A stretch of 15,113 nucleotides of DNA from Candidatus Dormiibacterota bacterium (GTDB taxonomy: Bacteria > Chloroflexota > Dormibacteria > Aeolococcales > Aeolococcaceae), in the NCBI GenBank assembly GCA_003170875.1, contig PMYJ01000084.1, forward strand, positions 5,924 to 21,036, given 5' to 3'. The notes beneath the pieces were generated by a model. The model saw only the letters and a program-made list of their open reading frames with translations, made no database searches and was not told the DNA's origin. The position numbers were made by a program, and so were the translations under genes. Below, in pieces: positions 1 to 6,966 of the stretch (position 1 is its first letter; each line of letters starts with the position of its first letter).

Positions 1-348
1 ACTCCGCTGGCCACCCTCGAACGCCGGCATCCCAAGTTCTGGTCCGCGCTCGAGCAGGCCTGCGTGGAGCGCGGCTGCCGCCTGCTTGTCATCGGGCTGC
101 CCCGCCGCCTCGACGGGAGCGAGGGCGACGCCGCCCTTGCGGCGCGCCGCTTCGCGGCCGACGCCGAGCGGCGGCTCGGGCTGGAGGTGACCATGTGGGA
201 TGAGTGGTTGACCACCGCTCAGGCGGAACGCGCGCTCATTGCCGGAGGCGTCCGTCGGATGCGGCGGAAGAGTACGGTGGACGCGGTGGCCGCCAGCCTG
301 ATCCTCCAGAGCTACCTCGACGCCCACCCCCGGAGCCCTTCGCAGTGA
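1..348 (+). CDS. ruvX: RuvX/YqgF, pre-16S rRNA processing nuclease (3' part only)
   Basis: The reading frame is open from the first base of the window, so the start codon and N-terminal half lie upstream; about 115 C-terminal residues are visible. RuvX (YqgF) is a small RNase-H-fold nuclease linked to 5' maturation of 16S rRNA. The visible part has the family's VIGLP-RRLDGSEG strand-loop, the WDEWLTT element (family form DERLTT, carrying an acidic active-site residue), and the C-terminal STVDAVAASLILQSYLD helix, where the Asp of VDA is the last catalytic acid. The family Arg of DERLTT is replaced by Trp here. The stop codon overlaps the GTG start of mltG, so the two are probably translationally coupled. 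A ruvX-mltG-aroE order is typical of Actinobacteria, where alaS usually lies upstream. Identity is well supported; only the N-terminus is unseen. Confidence 0.9.
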   Translation, partial: TPLATLERRHPKFWSALEQACVERGCRLLVIGLPRRLDGSEGDAALAARRFAADAERRLGLEVTMWDEWLTTAQAERALIAGGVRRMRRKSTVDAVAASLILQSYLDAHPRSPSQ

Positions 349-1373
349 GGCGCGGCGAGAGGGGCCGGCTGGGTGTTCTCTTCGCTCTCATCGGGGTGGT
401 CGTGGTCCTGGCCCTGCTCGCCGGGGCCGTCTTCGTCTACGGCCGCATCCAGCTCGAGGCGGCGGATACCGGGACGGAAGCTCCGACGGTCGTCACCGTC
501 ACAGCAGGGGAGAGCCTCGACCAGCTGGCAACCAGCCTCGAGAACCAGGGACTGATCAAGAGCGCCCTCTTCTTCTCGGCCTACGCTCGGATCCGGGGCG
601 TGCAGCTCCACGCCGGCCTCTACCAGGTGGATTCGGCGATGGCGGCGAGCGAGATCATCAACGTCCTGGGGGGCCCGCAGTACTGCAGGCCGGTGACCTT
701 CGTGATCCCCGAGGGCTTCACCGTCGACCAGGTCGCCGACCGCATCGCCGCGACCAAGGGGCTGGACATCACCCGGACGGAGTACCTCGCCGCGCTCACC
801 CAGAGCGGCTACACGGCACCCTTCCTCAGCATCCGCCCGGCGGGCGACACCTCCCTCGAGGGACTCCTCTTCCCGGCGACCTACACGGTGCCGGACTGCG
901 CGACCGCTCGCCAGGTGGTCCAGAAGCAGCTGACCGCCTTTGCCCAGAACGTGGTGCCCAAGCTCCCGTCGTCGCCGACCCAGGCCTACGACGATCTCAT
1001 CGCGGCCTCCATCATCCAGGCCGAGGCCCGGTTCGCCGCCGACTTCCCGCTGGTCGCCTCCGTGATCAACAACCGGCTGGCGGCCCACATGGACCTCCAG
1101 ATCGACGCCATCGTGATGTACGGGCTGCACGAGTCCGGGCAGCCGATGTCCACGGCCGACGAGGGCATCGCCACCCCCTACAACAGCTATCAGAACCCCG
1201 GCCTGCCGCCCACCCCGATCGACTCTCCCGGGCTCGCCACCCTCGGCGGCGCGCTCGCCCCGGCCACGACCACGAACCTCTTCTACGTGACCGACCCGTG
1301 CGGACACAACCACTATTCAGTCACCGAGGCCGTCCACGTGCAGCAGGTTGACGAATACTCCAACTCGTGTTGA
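345..1373 (+). CDS. mltG: MltG endolytic murein transglycosylase
   Basis: A membrane-anchored lytic transglycosylase that cuts nascent glycan strands and is thought to set glycan length. With the GTG start at 345 the protein is 342 aa. It has a short basic N-terminus, one transmembrane helix (about residues 11-33), a LysM-like region (about 48-110, VTAGESLDQLATSLENQG), and the YceG catalytic domain. The signature ASIIQAEARF places the catalytic Glu at 227, followed by VASVINNRL, TPYNSYQNPGLPPTPI and NLFYVTDPCGHNHYS. The start is a GTG overlapping the ruvX stop (GTGA), with GGAG 9 nt upstream. Longer in-frame starts would run inside ruvX and add only residues from the overlapping frame. Four cysteines (114, 185, 319 and the C-terminal 342) all lie outside the membrane, so disulfides are possible. 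Confidence 0.93.
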   Translation: MRRGERGRLGVLFALIGVVVVLALLAGAVFVYGRIQLEAADTGTEAPTVVTVTAGESLDQLATSLENQGLIKSALFFSAYARIRGVQLHAGLYQVDSAMAASEIINVLGGPQYCRPVTFVIPEGFTVDQVADRIAATKGLDITRTEYLAALTQSGYTAPFLSIRPAGDTSLEGLLFPATYTVPDCATARQVVQKQLTAFAQNVVPKLPSSPTQAYDDLIAASIIQAEARFAADFPLVASVINNRLAAHMDLQIDAIVMYGLHESGQPMSTADEGIATPYNSYQNPGLPPTPIDSPGLATLGGALAPATTTNLFYVTDPCGHNHYSVTEAVHVQQVDEYSNSC

Positions 1374-1392
1374 TCGGTACGGCGGGCCGACG

Positions 1393-2235
1393 ATGCCAGT
1401 AGCACCGCCTAAGTGGCTACAGCTCGGTTTGATCGGATCGGGGATTCGGCACTCGCCAAGTCCTGCGATGCACCGTGCCGCGCTCCGCGCCCGTGATCTG
1501 CAGGGCGACTACATCGCGCTGGACCTTACCGCCGCCGAGCTCCCCGGGCTGCTCCGGCAGCTCCGGAGCGGGGAGATCAGCGGGTGCAATGTCACCGTCC
1601 CCTACAAGGCGGCGCTGGCGGCGGCCTGCGACCGGCTGGAGGGCGATGCCACGGTCTGCCAGGCCGTCAACACCCTGCTCGTCCGCGAGGGGGAACTGAT
1701 CGGCGACAACACCGACGCCCGTGGCTTCGAGCTCTCTCTCACCTACCAGCGACTCCGCCCTGATCCGGGGGCTCGCGCCATCGTGCTGGGAGCGGGCGGT
1801 GGCGCCGCCGCCTGCGTGCTCGCCCTCTGCCGGATGCGGGTGGACGAGGTGGTCGTTGTGGCCCGGCGTCTCGAGCAGGCGGAGGATCTCTGCCTGCGGG
1901 TATCGCCTGACGCCCGGGCCGTCGACTGGAAGGACACGGAGGCGGTCCAGGCCGCCGCACGCGAGGCCGACATCCTCGTCAACGCCTCGTCGACCGGGGT
2001 CTCCGGCATCCCCGTGCCGGTGGGGCTGCTGCCCGCCGGCTGCATCGTCGCCGACCTCCGGTACCGACCGCGACCCGTCGACCTGGTGGCCGCGGCTCAG
2101 GCACGCGGCCTGCGGGCCGCCGACGGCGCGGAGATGCTCCTCTTCCAGGGGATGCTCAGCTTCCAGCGCTGGACCGGTGTCGATCCTCCGTGGCACGCCG
2201 CCCGCGCCGCGCTGGAGGAGGCGCTCGCCGAATGA
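1393..2235 (+). CDS. aroE: Shikimate dehydrogenase (NADP+)
   Basis: Reduces 3-dehydroshikimate to shikimate with NADPH in the cytoplasmic shikimate pathway. 280 aa from ATG 1393, normal for AroE. The N-terminal substrate domain opens GLIGSGIRHSPSPAMHRAAL (shikimate-binding serines). CNVTVPYK supplies the catalytic Lys72 and NTDARGF the catalytic Asp108. The Rossmann half has VLGAGGGAAA (about 131-140) followed by VARR, where the arginines would bind the NADP phosphate, then ILVNASSTGVSG and GAEMLLFQGMLSFQRWTG. The family NTDGxG motif reads NTDARG here. An in-frame TTG at 1348 lies inside mltG and would add 15 residues unlike AroE, so ATG 1393, preceded by GGCGGG, is preferred. It lies 19 nt after mltG. 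The other chorismate genes present here are about 4.7 kb downstream. Confidence 0.94.
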   Translation: MPVAPPKWLQLGLIGSGIRHSPSPAMHRAALRARDLQGDYIALDLTAAELPGLLRQLRSGEISGCNVTVPYKAALAAACDRLEGDATVCQAVNTLLVREGELIGDNTDARGFELSLTYQRLRPDPGARAIVLGAGGGAAACVLALCRMRVDEVVVVARRLEQAEDLCLRVSPDARAVDWKDTEAVQAAAREADILVNASSTGVSGIPVPVGLLPAGCIVADLRYRPRPVDLVAAAQARGLRAADGAEMLLFQGMLSFQRWTGVDPPWHAARAALEEALAE

Positions 2236-2260
2236 CCCTGCTCACCGCCAGTGGCGGTCG

Positions 2261-3025
2261 ATGAATCTCGCCTTGACGCTCGCCGCGGGGGCGGCGGGCG
2301 CCGGAGTGGGGCTCGGCACCGGGTGGCTGAACGTAGCCCTGGAGCGGGTGGAGCGGCTCCGACAGGAGGAGGACGAGGAGCGCGCCGAGTACGAGGCCGA
2401 GGTCGCCAAGCAGGCGGATGCGGCCAGGGAACGGGGTGAGCAGCCCGAGGCGGCCGCGCCGTGGTTGCCCGAGAAGTACGGGTGGACCTGGCTGGAGTGG
2501 GGCCTCGCCCCGGTGCTGGGCGCCTTTACCTTCAGCCTCTTCGCGGGGCGCCAGACGCTCACCTGGGCGCCCCTCGAGACGTTCCTCTGGATGGCCGTGT
2601 TTGTCCAGATCGTCCTCTTCGACCTCAAGCACCGGCTGATTCTCGACAAGATCACCTACCCGGCCATCGCGGTGGCGGTGGTGCTCTCCGCCGTCACTCC
2701 CGGGCTGTCGTTTACCCGATCGCTGGTCGGCGCCCTGGTGATCGGCGGTTTCTTCCTGCTCTTCCACCTGATCTCACGTCGCGGGATCGGGCTGGGCGAC
2801 GCCAAGCTCGGCGCCCTGATCGGCGCCGTGACCGGGCTCGGCCTGGACAGCCCCGGACACCTGCAGGCGATCTACGCGGTGACCGGCGGCATCTTCCTGG
2901 GCGGCGCCGTCGCGCTGCTCCTCCTGGTGACCCGGGTGCGGAGCCTCAAGGACCCGATCCCGTACGGGCCGTTCCTCTGCGCCGGTGCCGTCCTGGTTCT
3001 TTTCCAGAGCCTCCCCCTCACCTGA
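2261..3025 (+). CDS. Prepilin peptidase-like A24 aspartic protease lacking the cysteine/methylation domain
   Basis: Integral membrane aspartic protease of the type IV prepilin peptidase family (A24); such enzymes remove leader peptides from type IV pilin or type II secretion pseudopilins at the cytoplasmic membrane face. 254 aa from ATG 2261. The N-terminal helix ends GTGWLNVALERVERL, matching the family GSFLNVVIYRL. The two catalytic aspartates are D121 (FDLKHRLILDKITYP) and D180 in the GxGD motif (GIGLGDAKLG). The end IPYGPFLCAGA is typical. Between them, residues about 27-70, where the family has a zinc/cysteine N-methylation domain, is a Glu/Arg/Lys-rich helix-like linker with no cysteine (only Cys240 exists). 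It should therefore be a protease without the usual methyltransferase part; FlaK/PibD-like or sortase-independent roles cannot be excluded. No pilin gene is visible here. No clear Shine-Dalgarno. Confidence 0.85.
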   Translation: MNLALTLAAGAAGAGVGLGTGWLNVALERVERLRQEEDEERAEYEAEVAKQADAARERGEQPEAAAPWLPEKYGWTWLEWGLAPVLGAFTFSLFAGRQTLTWAPLETFLWMAVFVQIVLFDLKHRLILDKITYPAIAVAVVLSAVTPGLSFTRSLVGALVIGGFFLLFHLISRRGIGLGDAKLGALIGAVTGLGLDSPGHLQAIYAVTGGIFLGGAVALLLLVTRVRSLKDPIPYGPFLCAGAVLVLFQSLPLT

Positions 3026-3038
3026 GTCCCGCCCGGAT

Positions 3039-3054
3039 GCCGCATCATTGCGGC
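3039..3054 (+). other. Perfect 6-bp hairpin at the PH-protein start
   Basis: GCCGCA-TCAT-TGCGGC forms a perfect stem with a 4-nt loop, beginning 14 nt after the peptidase stop and ending 3 nt before ATG 3058. No T-run follows, so it is not a classical terminator. It could hide or space the PH-protein start; function is unproven. Confidence 0.3.
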
Positions 3055-3057
3055 TCG

Positions 3058-3624
3058 ATGGCGCCCCCCCTCCTGAGCGGTGAGACCGTGGTGACCACCG
3101 AGCGCCAGCACGTCGCGGTGCTGGTGCCGGTAACGCTCGTCGCCCTGATCTGCCTCGGCGTGCCCCTCGTCCTGATCCAGCTCGTGCCCCACCAGGTGGG
3201 GAGCACCAACGTCAGCGGGGCGAAGGTGATCGCTGACGCGGTGGTGGCGGTGGTGGTGGTGGCCTGGTACCTGCTCCGGGTGCTGCGCTGGCGATGCCAG
3301 ACGTACACTCTCACGACCCACCGGATCGTCCTCGCTCGCGGGGTGGTCTCCCGCGTCACCGAGTCGATCGCCCTCGACCGGATCCAGGACACCGTGGTCC
3401 GGCGGCCGCTGGCCGACCGGCTCATCGGCGCCGGCTCCGTCGAGATCCAGTCCGCAGGCCGCGACGGTACGGAGGTGCTGCGCCTCGTCCCCAAACCCGA
3501 CCGCTTCTACACCCAGATCCTCCAGGCCATCGAGGACTACCGGGTCATCGCCTACCCGGGCGCGGCTGAGCAGGGCGAGCGCGCCGCGCCGCCCGCCCCC
3601 CAGGGGAGCGCCGGCGGGGTCTGA
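3058..3624 (+). CDS. Membrane-anchored bacterial PH-domain protein (YdbS/DUF304-like)
   Basis: 188 aa from ATG 3058. The layout is that of bacterial PH-domain (bPH_2, formerly DUF304) proteins: a short LLSGETVVTTERQH start, two transmembrane helices (about residues 20-43 and 61-84), then a cytoplasmic PH fold. That fold runs from YTLTTHRIVLARGVVSR through the family-typical ESIALDRIQDTVVRRPLADRLIGAGSV to a final helix. The family signature is the THRIxxxxGxxxR plus I-x-L-x-R-I-Q-D stretch. The C-terminus is a Pro/Ala/Gly-rich tail. Function is unknown; relatives are envelope-associated. An alternative ATG at 3037 would add MPHHCGS; neither start has a good ribosome binding site, and a 16-nt hairpin lies between them. 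It follows the peptidase gene by 32 nt, so co-transcription is likely. Confidence 0.8.
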   Translation: MAPPLLSGETVVTTERQHVAVLVPVTLVALICLGVPLVLIQLVPHQVGSTNVSGAKVIADAVVAVVVVAWYLLRVLRWRCQTYTLTTHRIVLARGVVSRVTESIALDRIQDTVVRRPLADRLIGAGSVEIQSAGRDGTEVLRLVPKPDRFYTQILQAIEDYRVIAYPGAAEQGERAAPPAPQGSAGGV

Positions 3625-3627
3625 CCT

Positions 3628-3645
3628 GCGCCGGCCCGGCGGCGC
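3628..3645 (+). terminator. GC-rich hairpin after the PH-domain gene, possible terminator
   Basis: Three bases after the PH-gene stop, GCGCCG and CGGCGC form a 6-bp stem around a 6-nt loop. There is no U-tract. Such hairpins can act as weak terminators in GC-rich bacteria, but this is inference from position and shape only. Confidence 0.25.
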
Positions 3646-3691
3646 CCAGGTATCCCGGCGGCGGCACGGGCACCTCTCGGGAGAATCAGCG

Positions 3692-5248
3692 ATGAACGGC
3701 GCCATCGGCGGCATGGAAGCGGGCACGGACGCCAGCGCGGCGGCCGCGCCGCCGCCTCCCCAGGCCGCCCGGCGGCGGATCTGGCTGACCGGTCTGCTGC
3801 GCCGTCACCCGAACGCGACCATCGTCGCCCTCTGTGCGCTGGTTGCCGCAGCGCTGGACGCCCTCCAGCTCGGCCGTCCAGGGTACCTGCTGGGCGGCAC
3901 CCCGGACATCAGCGTCTACCTGGGGGCCGCGATCAGGCTCGTCCACGGCGCCCTCCCGTACCGCGACTTCGTTCTGGTGCAGCCTCCGGGGAGCACCCTC
4001 CTGCTCAGTCCGGCCGCGCTCCTCTCGGAGCTGGTCGGTACCCGCTGGGCCCTGGCGATGGTCCGGCTCGGAACGATCCTGGTGGCCGCCGCCAACGTCG
4101 TTCTCGTGGGCAGGCTGGTCAGCCACCGCGGCCGGCTGCAGACCCTTGTCGCCTGCGGGGTGATGGCGATCCTCCCCGCGGAGCTGTACGCCCTCGACGC
4201 GGGATTGCTCGAGCCACTGGTGGATCTCTTCTGCCTGCTCGGGGCAGCGATCGTCTTCGAGGGCGGTGCGCTGTCGCCGTCATGGCGCCGGTGGTTGATC
4301 GGCGGGGCGGCGGTCGGTTTCGGTGTCGCCGTCAAGCTTCCCGCGGCCGTCCCTGCGCTCGTACTCGGCGCGGCCTGCCTTCCGGATGCCCGGCGCCGGC
4401 TGGCGCCATTCGTGGGCGGCGTGGTCGCCGGTTTCGTCCTGCCGTCCGTCGCCTTCATCGCCGCCGCGCCGGGGTCGTTCTTCCGCGACGTGGTGGGCAG
4501 CCAGCTCGGCCGCTTGCCCGACGCGAGCCGGGCATCGGCGGCGACCCGGCTCGCCGGCATGACCCTCGGCGGCGGCGGCAACGTCGCGGTCGCCATCACG
4601 CTGGCGCTCTTTGCGGTGGCCGTGCTCGGCCTGGCGGTCCGCGGCAGGCGGAGGGATGCGAGTGAGTGGTTCGCCATCGCGTCGGCGCTCCTCGTCGTCG
4701 GTGTCCAGTTCGTACCGTCTCAGTACTACCCGCAGTACGCCGCGCTGCTCGCGCCCTTCCTGGCGATGAGCCTGGCCACCGCCGTCGACCGTCTCGCCGC
4801 CCTGCTCAGGCGGCCGGTGCTCGTCCTCGCCGCGGTGACGGCGTTCCTGGCGGTCGTTCTGGCCGGGCAGGTCGTCGCCATCGCGGCCTCCTCGGTCAGC
4901 GACCCGGCCGCCGCCGTCGATGCGGTCGTGCCTCCCGGGGCCTGCACCCTCTCCAACGGGCCCCGGGTGCTCGTCCCCAGCGACCGCTTCGTCTCGACTG
5001 GGCCGGGCTGCACGGAGATGGTGGATCCCTTCGGCACCATGCTCACCTTCGCCGGCGATCCCGGCACGGGGGTCGCCGCCTACCGGGCCGCGATCTCTCA
5101 TGCGAACTACCTGGTGCTGACCAGCAGTGTCGCCGGCTGGCTGAGCGGTCCGTACACGCCCCTGCAGACCGTGGTCTCCGGCGACTTCCACCTGGTCCGG
5201 TCCGGTGATCTGTGGATCTATGTTCGGGACGGGTACCCGGCGGCATGA
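3692..5248 (+). CDS. Multi-pass GT-C-like membrane protein (first of tandem pair)
   Basis: 518 aa from ATG 3692, with GGGAGA about 8 nt upstream. An Ala/Pro-rich cytoplasmic N-terminus is followed by roughly ten hydrophobic segments between residues 42 and 402 and a C-terminal extracytoplasmic domain of about 115 residues. After the first helix comes PDISVYLGAAIRLVHGALPY-RDF-LVQPPG (71-100). This resembles the first external loop of GT-C glycosyltransferases (ArnT/PMT-like, family pattern D/E-x-Y...G..PYxD...QPP), which use a polyprenyl-phosphate sugar donor; D72 is the candidate catalytic acid. The terminal domain has two cysteines (418, 440) and ends WIYVRDGYPAA. Its stop overlaps the start of the paralogue. 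I do not recognise a named family and the substrate is unknown; transfer of a sugar to an envelope polymer or protein is the inference. Confidence 0.65.
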   Translation: MNGAIGGMEAGTDASAAAAPPPPQAARRRIWLTGLLRRHPNATIVALCALVAAALDALQLGRPGYLLGGTPDISVYLGAAIRLVHGALPYRDFVLVQPPGSTLLLSPAALLSELVGTRWALAMVRLGTILVAAANVVLVGRLVSHRGRLQTLVACGVMAILPAELYALDAGLLEPLVDLFCLLGAAIVFEGGALSPSWRRWLIGGAAVGFGVAVKLPAAVPALVLGAACLPDARRRLAPFVGGVVAGFVLPSVAFIAAAPGSFFRDVVGSQLGRLPDASRASAATRLAGMTLGGGGNVAVAITLALFAVAVLGLAVRGRRRDASEWFAIASALLVVGVQFVPSQYYPQYAALLAPFLAMSLATAVDRLAALLRRPVLVLAAVTAFLAVVLAGQVVAIAASSVSDPAAAVDAVVPPGACTLSNGPRVLVPSDRFVSTGPGCTEMVDPFGTMLTFAGDPGTGVAAYRAAISHANYLVLTSSVAGWLSGPYTPLQTVVSGDFHLVRSGDLWIYVRDGYPAA

Positions 5249-6765
5249 CCCTCCGATCGATCGGCCCGCGGATCATCCGACCCGCGGCTCAAGTCCGGTG
5301 GCGGGCCTCGCCGCGGCGCGACCCGGGCACCACCGTGGTGGTGGTCCTCGCGCTGGTCGCCGCTGGGCTTCAGGTGCTGAGGCTCACCCGCCCCAACTCG
5401 CTGCTGGATGGCTGGTCGGACACCAGCCTCTACCTGGCGGCGGCGATCCGGTTCGTCCACGGCGCCCTTCCCTACCGCGACTTCGCGATGGTCCAGCCGC
5501 CCGGGCTGGTGTTGCTTTTCAGCCCATTCGGCCTGCTCTCGCTGGCGGTCGGTTCCCGAGTGGCCGTGATGGCCGTCACCTGCTGCACCCCGCTGCTTGC
5601 CGCCGCCAACGTGGCCCTGGTTGGGAGGTTGATCGCTCACCGCGGCTGGCGCGCGGCCCTCGCCGCCTGCGGACTGATGACCGTCTATCCGGCGACGTAC
5701 ACCGCCCTGCTCGACGGCATGCTCGAGCCGCTCATGTGCTTCTTCTGCCTTCTGGGCGCCGTCCTGGTCTTCGACCGGGACGGTCTCGCCGGAAGGCGGC
5801 GGCTGGTTGCGGGAGGCGCCGTCTTCGGCTTCGGGGGGTCGGTCCTGATCGCCACCGTGCTCCCGGTGCTGGTGGTCATGGCCCTGTGCGCGAGCCGCCT
5901 GAGGCGCCGGCTGCTGCCCTTTGTGGGGGGTGTCGCCGCCGGATTCATCATTCCGGTGATCCCCTTCTTCGCGACGGCGCCCGCCGCCTTCGTCCACGAC
6001 ACCGTGGTCACCCAGCTGGAGCGCGTCTCGGGAGGCGGGCGCACTCCGGTGACGGACCGGCTCATGTACATGACGTTTGCCCCCGATGGGGGCCGGGTGA
6101 TCGGGGCCGTCGTCGCCCTGGCGGTGCTGGGAGTCGTGATCGTTGTGGGGCTGGCCGCGGGGCGGCGCCGACTCACCACCCTGGATTGGTTCGCCCTCGG
6201 CGGCACCCTGAGCCTGGGCGCCGTCCAGTTCACGATCGCCATCTACTTCAACCACTTCCCCGCCATGCTGGTGCCGTACCCCGCGCTCCTCCTGGGCATC
6301 GCGGTGGCCCGGCTCAGCTCGCGGTGGCGGCCGCGACTGGTGGCCGCGGTGGCCGCCCTCGCCGTCGCCGGTCTGGTGATCGCCCAGGCGACCTTCATCG
6401 AGACCGAGTCGGTCGTGGACGTGGGTCCGTGGGTGGACGCCGTCGTGCCCGTGAATGGGTGCGCCATTGCCTCGCTCACTTATCTCGTGGTGACGAGCAA
6501 CCGCTTCGAATCGTCAGTTGCCGGGTGCACCACGTTCACCGACCCGGGATCGACGCGGCTCGTCCACCAGGACAGCCCGGGCGGCGCGGTGCCGGCGTTT
6601 CGAACGGCCCTGGATCACACCGACTACCTGGTTCTCGACGGGACCCTCCGCGAGTGGCTGAGCGGACCGTACGCGCCGCTCTACCAGTACGGGGCCGGCC
6701 ACTTCCAGCTCCACCGCTCCGGCCCGCTCTACATCTATGTCCGGGACGGTTTCCCGGTCGCCTGA
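5245..6765 (+). CDS. Multi-pass GT-C-like membrane protein (second of tandem pair)
   Basis: 506 aa from ATG 5245, which overlaps the preceding stop (ATGA). It is clearly homologous to its neighbour from end to end: WSDTSLYLAAAIRF-VHGALPYRDF-MVQPPG (57-86, D59 equivalent to D72), HRGWRAALAACGLM, DGMLEPLMCFFCLLGAVLVF, FVGGVAAGF, and a C-terminal soluble region with WLSGPYAPLY and YIYVRDGFPVA. The two C-terminal cysteines (406, 428) keep the same 22-residue spacing as in the neighbour, suggesting a conserved disulfide outside the cell. Other predicted features (about ten membrane helices, GT-C-like first loop) are as in the partner. A start at 5212 would overlap the first gene by 37 nt and add nothing conserved. 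The pair probably arose by tandem duplication and may work as a heteromer or on successive sugars; this is inference. Confidence 0.65.
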   Translation: MTLRSIGPRIIRPAAQVRWRASPRRDPGTTVVVVLALVAAGLQVLRLTRPNSLLDGWSDTSLYLAAAIRFVHGALPYRDFAMVQPPGLVLLFSPFGLLSLAVGSRVAVMAVTCCTPLLAAANVALVGRLIAHRGWRAALAACGLMTVYPATYTALLDGMLEPLMCFFCLLGAVLVFDRDGLAGRRRLVAGGAVFGFGGSVLIATVLPVLVVMALCASRLRRRLLPFVGGVAAGFIIPVIPFFATAPAAFVHDTVVTQLERVSGGGRTPVTDRLMYMTFAPDGGRVIGAVVALAVLGVVIVVGLAAGRRRLTTLDWFALGGTLSLGAVQFTIAIYFNHFPAMLVPYPALLLGIAVARLSSRWRPRLVAAVAALAVAGLVIAQATFIETESVVDVGPWVDAVVPVNGCAIASLTYLVVTSNRFESSVAGCTTFTDPGSTRLVHQDSPGGAVPAFRTALDHTDYLVLDGTLREWLSGPYAPLYQYGAGHFQLHRSGPLYIYVRDGFPVA

Positions 6766-6836
6766 TGGCCGGCGGTCGGCATCGGCGTGGAGTCGCCTGC
6801 GGGGCGCGCACCCGGTGGCCTGACGGAGCGGGGCCG

Positions 6837-6842
6837 TAGAAT
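6837..6842 (+). promoter_or_regulatory. Possible -10 element upstream of aroC
   Basis: The 201-nt gap between the GT-C pair and aroC is the largest gene-free stretch here. It contains TAGAAT, a form of -10 hexamer common in GC-rich Gram-positives, 124 nt before aroC. No convincing -35 lies 16-18 nt upstream. A 5-bp GCGCC/GGCGC hairpin (6860-6872) and a CCCCAT-repeat tract (6905-6920) follow. Only the position makes a promoter for the aroC operon plausible. Confidence 0.22.
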
Positions 6843-6966
6843 CGCTGTCGCAGCCAGCGGCGCCCGAGGCGCACAGAAAGAGTGAGCTCCCCCGAGTGAT
6901 GCCGTCCCCATCCCCATCCCACTTTCAGCCACCACTGCCACTCCGGTCCGTGCCGAAGCAGCATCG

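Noticed and set aside
204..344. ATG 204 as the mltG start
   Set aside because: It would overlap ruvX by 145 nt and add a Pro/Arg-rich shadow of ruvX; GTG 345 has GGAG at good spacing and overlaps the ruvX stop.
1348..1392. TTG 1348 as the aroE start
   Set aside because: Lies inside mltG and adds residues unlike AroE; ATG 1393 gives the normal length and N-terminus.
6814..6825. -35 element for the TAGAAT upstream of aroC
   Set aside because: The best TTGAC-like string (CTGACG at 6820) is only 11 nt from the hexamer; the correctly spaced bases are GGTGGC, so no -35 is claimed.
5205..6839. 544-codon plus-strand frame over the second GT-C-like gene
   Set aside because: Arg/Pro/Gly-rich frame-shifted shadow of the 5245-6765 gene, whose product has membrane helices and homology to its neighbour.
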